Part shown: positions 60,990-64,000 of the stretch, one piece after another
How positions within the stretch are numbered: the stretch's first letter is position 1
How the letters are laid out: each line of letters begins with the position of its first letter
Source: JAVVTR01 sp036653535
GTDB taxonomy: Bacteria > Bacteroidota > Bacteroidia > Bacteroidales > P3
Direction: 5' to 3'
Length of the DNA stretch: 64,000 bases
Assembly: GCA_036653535.1 (NCBI GenBank)
Contig: JAVVTR010000005.1
Span: forward strand, 24,055 to 88,054
Position numbers and translations under genes: made by a program
Notes under the pieces: generated by a model
Database searches by the model: none
Told to the model about the DNA's origin: nothing
The model's input: only the letters and a program-made list of their open reading frames with translations

Positions 60990-63179
60990 ATGAATCTAAA
61001 CAAAAAAAAACTCCTAAACACCCTGATGTTTTTAGGCTTTCTTGTGTTTATTTCTCCCATCCAAGCACAGGAATATGAAAGCAATGCTCTTTATGTAAAA
61101 TTTAAAAACAACGCAAAATTCAGTTATAAAAATTTAGAACAAAAAAACTCGAATCAAAAATTGGTTTCTACTTCCCAATTAAAATTTTCTAATGCGTTAA
61201 TTTCTCAATACGGTATACACTCCAACGCATTGTCTATGAGTTTATTTGATAATGAAATATTAGATAAAACATTTCGCATCACTTTTGATAACACCACCGA
61301 TTTAGATAAAATCATAAAAGCAATAGAAAAGCGTGCGGATGTAGAATATGTAGAAAAAGTACCCGTAGCACGTATTTCTAGTGTAAGCAATAAAGCAAAA
61401 AAAGCAGACACCGTTATTGTTAATGATCCTTATTACGGAACAGTAGATGGTTTCGTTTTAAATTGGCCATTGGATCTTATCCATACTAACCAAGCATGGA
61501 CTATACAACGCGGAAAACCCAATATTAAAGTCGCCATTGTAGACAATGCTATTTGGGGAGAACATGAAGATTTGCAAATTCCAGCTTCTTTACAGTATAA
61601 TGTTACCAGTAATTTACCCGGAAACTCGGCCCCCCCATCTACGGTAAATCAACATCTAACTTGCCCCGCTTTATACGATCAAGCCTGTCCCACCTATGAT
61701 TGGTCGCATGGCACACACTGTGCGGGAGTTGTGGGTGCCCTTAATAATAATGGCAAGGGAATAGCTTCTTTAGCCTCCGGTGTTACCTTAATGGGTGTAG
61801 GCTGTCCTTATCCTTCTGATCCGGATCGTGTATTGGGAGGAACCAATGGTATTGTATGGGCTGCGGAACATGGCGCTAAAGTTATTAGTTGTTCTTGGGG
61901 CGGAGCTGGATCCTCTACAGAAGATGCCGTATTAAAGAGTTGTTACGATGAGGGTATTGTGATTGTAGCTGCAGCAGGAAACGACAACAGTAGCGATCTA
62001 CAATATCCCGGTTCTTCTCCCTACTGTATTGGCGTAGGATCCGTAGACTATAATAGGCAAAAATCCGATTTTTCCAATTATGGATACTGGGTAGACATTA
62101 CCGCTCCCGGAGGCGCATATACACCTAAGAACACTACTTATCCCAATGTTCATTTAGGTATTTTTAGTACCACTTTTTGTAAAAATCAAAGTTTACGTCT
62201 CTCAGGTGTACCTACTTTCAATGATCATTATTATGACGAAATGCAAGGCACCTCCATGGCTTGTCCTTTAGTAGCAAGTTTATGCGCCTTAATGCTTTCT
62301 AATGACTCCACCTTAAGCCCAGCAGAAATAAAAACCATATTACAAAATACTTCCCAAAAAGTAGAAAACAACAGTGGTTTCCCTCAAAATGCAGGAATTA
62401 TAGATGCCTACCAAGCTTTATTATCCATAGCCTCTACTAAATTTTATGCTCCGGCCTCCAACCTACGTGCTATCGTTAAGTTAGACACCGTGAGACTTTC
62501 TTGGCAAGCACCTCAAAGTGCAGACAGTCTAAAAATCACCGGATATAACGTATATCGTTTTGGAAAATTAGTTGCCAAAAACATACAAGAAACTTCCTTT
62601 AGAGACACTTTGGTTCCAGCAGGAACCCATTTATATCAAGTTGCAGCCATGTACCCTGATGGCATTTCTGTAAGAGAAGAAATAACCGCTAATGTCAAAA
62701 TGCGCTATAGCGTAACCTTGCGTTGTAGCCCCGATAGTGCTGGGATCTTAACAGGGGACGGAGTCTACAATAAAGATGCTTTTATTACCGTAAAAGCATC
62801 TCCCAATGAAGGCTATAAATTCAAGAAATGGACCGATAATGGAAAGGTAAACTTCACTAATCCAAATTACACTTTCGCTGTCAGCAGAAATATCCTTTTG
62901 TATGCTATTTTTGAAAAAGATGTTGCATCGGAAGAATTAGATCCATCTCTCCTTAGCGTAAGTCCAAATCCAACGAATAACGAAGTAAACATACGTTGCA
63001 ATGTGGCCAATATAGAACATATTTCTATTTGTAATATGCAAGGACAAACGGTTCTCACTGTACCTACGATAAAAAGCCATGAGGCGACTTTGTCTATAGA
63101 ACACTTTCGCAAAGGAGCCTATCTACTCCATGTAGAAACCGAAAAAGGAAAATTCGTTACCAAAATTTTTAAACTATAA
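60990..63179 (+). CDS. Subtilisin-like (S8) serine protease with T9SS sorting tail
   Basis: 729 residues. Signal peptide (about 1-26, ending IQA). A propeptide-like region (about 27-125) precedes the S8 domain with Asp185 (VAIVDNA), His240 (WSHGTHCAGV) and Ser422 (QGTSMACPL). The protease domain carries six or more cysteines. An Fn3-like domain follows (RLSWQAPQ, near 505), then an InlB-B-repeat-like module (KFKKWTDNGK). The C-terminal type A T9SS sorting domain has SVSPNPTNNEVNI and ends KGAYLLHVETEKGKFVTKIFKL. It should be secreted through the type IX system and attached to the cell surface. Confidence 0.93.
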   Translation: MNLNKKKLLNTLMFLGFLVFISPIQAQEYESNALYVKFKNNAKFSYKNLEQKNSNQKLVSTSQLKFSNALISQYGIHSNALSMSLFDNEILDKTFRITFDNTTDLDKIIKAIEKRADVEYVEKVPVARISSVSNKAKKADTVIVNDPYYGTVDGFVLNWPLDLIHTNQAWTIQRGKPNIKVAIVDNAIWGEHEDLQIPASLQYNVTSNLPGNSAPPSTVNQHLTCPALYDQACPTYDWSHGTHCAGVVGALNNNGKGIASLASGVTLMGVGCPYPSDPDRVLGGTNGIVWAAEHGAKVISCSWGGAGSSTEDAVLKSCYDEGIVIVAAAGNDNSSDLQYPGSSPYCIGVGSVDYNRQKSDFSNYGYWVDITAPGGAYTPKNTTYPNVHLGIFSTTFCKNQSLRLSGVPTFNDHYYDEMQGTSMACPLVASLCALMLSNDSTLSPAEIKTILQNTSQKVENNSGFPQNAGIIDAYQALLSIASTKFYAPASNLRAIVKLDTVRLSWQAPQSADSLKITGYNVYRFGKLVAKNIQETSFRDTLVPAGTHLYQVAAMYPDGISVREEITANVKMRYSVTLRCSPDSAGILTGDGVYNKDAFITVKASPNEGYKFKKWTDNGKVNFTNPNYTFAVSRNILLYAIFEKDVASEELDPSLLSVSPNPTNNEVNIRCNVANIEHISICNMQGQTVLTVPTIKSHEATLSIEHFRKGAYLLHVETEKGKFVTKIFKL

Positions 63180-63184
63180 AAAAG

Positions 63185-63230
63185 AAAAGGGTTTCAAACT
63201 ATTTTACTCTAAATAGTTTGAAACCCTTTT
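63185..63230. terminator. Perfect 20-bp bidirectional terminator
   Basis: Arms 63185-63204 and 63211-63230 are perfectly complementary (core GGGTTTCAAACTATTT), loop TACTCT. The arms start with A4 and end with T4, so both strands give a hairpin with a U-tract. It separates the convergent subtilase and exonuclease genes. Confidence 0.85.
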
Positions 63231-63283
63231 AAATCTTTACAAATTTATTTTCGCCATTAGAAAACCTTTAAGAGACAAACCTT

Positions 63284-64000
63284 CTAAGAACCCAAACCTC
63301 TAAGTCTTATTTCTGTTAAAATTTTTTTTGTATAACGAGGAAAATCTGATTTTTGCATCCAATCATAATACGATGGCTCCATCTTGAAAATTTTTTCCAC
63401 CGTTTGTCCTTTATATTTCCCGAAATTAAAAATTTCCTCTCCTTGTTCATCATATCCAATAAAACCAGCGAAATCTGCAGTTTTATTCATAGTAGAGAAT
63501 TCCGCCAAAACAGGTATATCGTTTTTTATAGATAAAGACTCTTTTCCTAATTTATCGAAATACGGTACTCCTGCGTATTTTTGCACCTGCGCTTTTAATA
63601 CTTCATAGGTCGCCACCGTGTCGGCTTTTGCCCCATGCGCCCCCTCTAATGGCTTATTTAAATAAAATAAGGATGCAGCAGCTAAGGTTCTTTTTTCCAT
63701 TTTATGGAAAATATTCTGTACGTCTATAAAACGACGACCTTTCAAATCAAAATCCATATCCACTCTTAGAAATTCTTCCATCAATAGGGGAATATCGAAA
63801 CGATTGGAATTAAATCCAGCCAAATCACCATTGGCTATAAACTGTATTAACTGCGGAGCAATTTCTTTAAAAACAGGCTCTTTTGCTACATCTGCATCAT
63901 AAATTCCATGAATTAAAGAAGAGGATTCTGGAATATGCATTTCCGGATTCACCCTATAAGTGCGAATTTCCGTATTTTCATTTGGAAAAACTTTTAGAAT
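63284..64000 (-). CDS. DnaQ-type 3'-5' exonuclease (ExoX-like), 5' end cut off
   Basis: The frame is open through the right window edge; 238 C-terminal residues are visible and the N-terminal ExoI motif (DxE) lies outside. Visible: the ExoII region GDLAGFNSNRFDIPLLMEEF, a DVQNIFHKMEKR stretch, and the ExoIII motif HGAKADTVATYEV with conserved His and Asp. The C-terminal FNFGKYKGQTVEKIFKMEPSYYDWM resembles the ExoX C-terminal domain. It should degrade DNA 3'-5' in repair or proofreading. It converges on the terminator after the subtilase. Confidence 0.88.
   Translation of the reverse strand: MLKVFPNENTEIRTYRVNPEMHIPESSSLIHGIYDADVAKEPVFKEIAPQLIQFIANGDLAGFNSNRFDIPLLMEEFLRVDMDFDLKGRRFIDVQNIFHKMEKRTLAAASLFYLNKPLEGAHGAKADTVATYEVLKAQVQKYAGVPYFDKLGKESLSIKNDIPVLAEFSTMNKTADFAGFIGYDEQGEEIFNFGKYKGQTVEKIFKMEPSYYDWMQKSDFPRYTKKILTEIRLRGLGS

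Noticed and set aside
1..64000. CRISPR arrays, insertion sequences, prophage, tRNA or rRNA genes
   Set aside because: No regularly spaced repeats, transposase or phage structural signatures, and no cloverleaf or rRNA-like sequence were recognised on reading; a covariance-model scan would be decisive for RNAs.

Overview
The window is a gene-dense, AT-rich stretch of a bacterial chromosome, almost certainly from the phylum Bacteroidota and probably near the order Bacteroidales. Four kinds of sign point there. Promoters follow the Bacteroidota pattern (TAnnTTTG, sometimes with TTG about 19-20 bases upstream). Lineage-typical genes are present: a DUF4293 protein, a repeated-DUF349 protein, an S46 dipeptidyl-peptidase, a subtilase with a type IX secretion (T9SS) sorting tail, Rho with a long disordered insert, and the exported family often mislabelled asparagine synthetase B. 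Shine-Dalgarno sequences are scarce. Carbon metabolism uses a 2-oxoglutarate:ferredoxin oxidoreductase. No rRNA, tRNA, CRISPR array, insertion sequence or prophage was seen.

Layout. 1-5.6 kb: end of kdsA, the exported GATase-like protein, dnaB, mtaB and rlmB. 5.6-9.0 kb: a membrane metallophosphoesterase and an exbB-exbD-tonB energy-transduction operon. 9.4-11.7 kb: the overlapping ispH-recF-dciA-like operon. 11.7-15.1 kb: topA-pfkA. 15.2-22.6 kb: one long minus-strand run (DUF4293, yfcE-like phosphodiesterase, rel, ackA, lpd, rfbC, lytic transglycosylase). 23.0-27.2 kb: rho, ispE, birA and pcm.

27.3-41.8 kb is a surface-polysaccharide region. It has two initiating sugar-phosphate transferases, two Wzx-type flippases, a sugar dehydrogenase-like protein, a sugar aminotransferase and two GT4 glycosyltransferases. 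A small 2[4Fe-4S] ferredoxin gene, a decayed GT2 glycosyltransferase pseudogene and the korAB operon sit in its middle. 41.9-50.5 kb: an S41 protease, a TPR lipid-free exported protein, gyrA, clpC and smpB. 50.5-58.1 kb: a minus-strand run of manC-like GDP-mannose gene, S46 peptidase, DUF349 protein, trmD, phosphomannomutase and smpB. 58.2-64 kb: arginine decarboxylase divergent from sufS, then the T9SS-exported subtilase and, cut by the window edge, a DnaQ-type exonuclease.

Most of the content is housekeeping. I did not find a convincing new multi-gene system. The observations most worth following are the Rho insert with two AT-hook-like motifs, a GyrA quinolone pocket lacking both usual anchoring residues, coding-region palindromes shared by convergent gene pairs, an orphan hairpin-plus-T-tract upstream of rho, overlapping divergent mtaB/rlmB promoters, a nearly leaderless dnaB promoter, and the decaying glycosyltransferase next to redox genes inside the polysaccharide locus.
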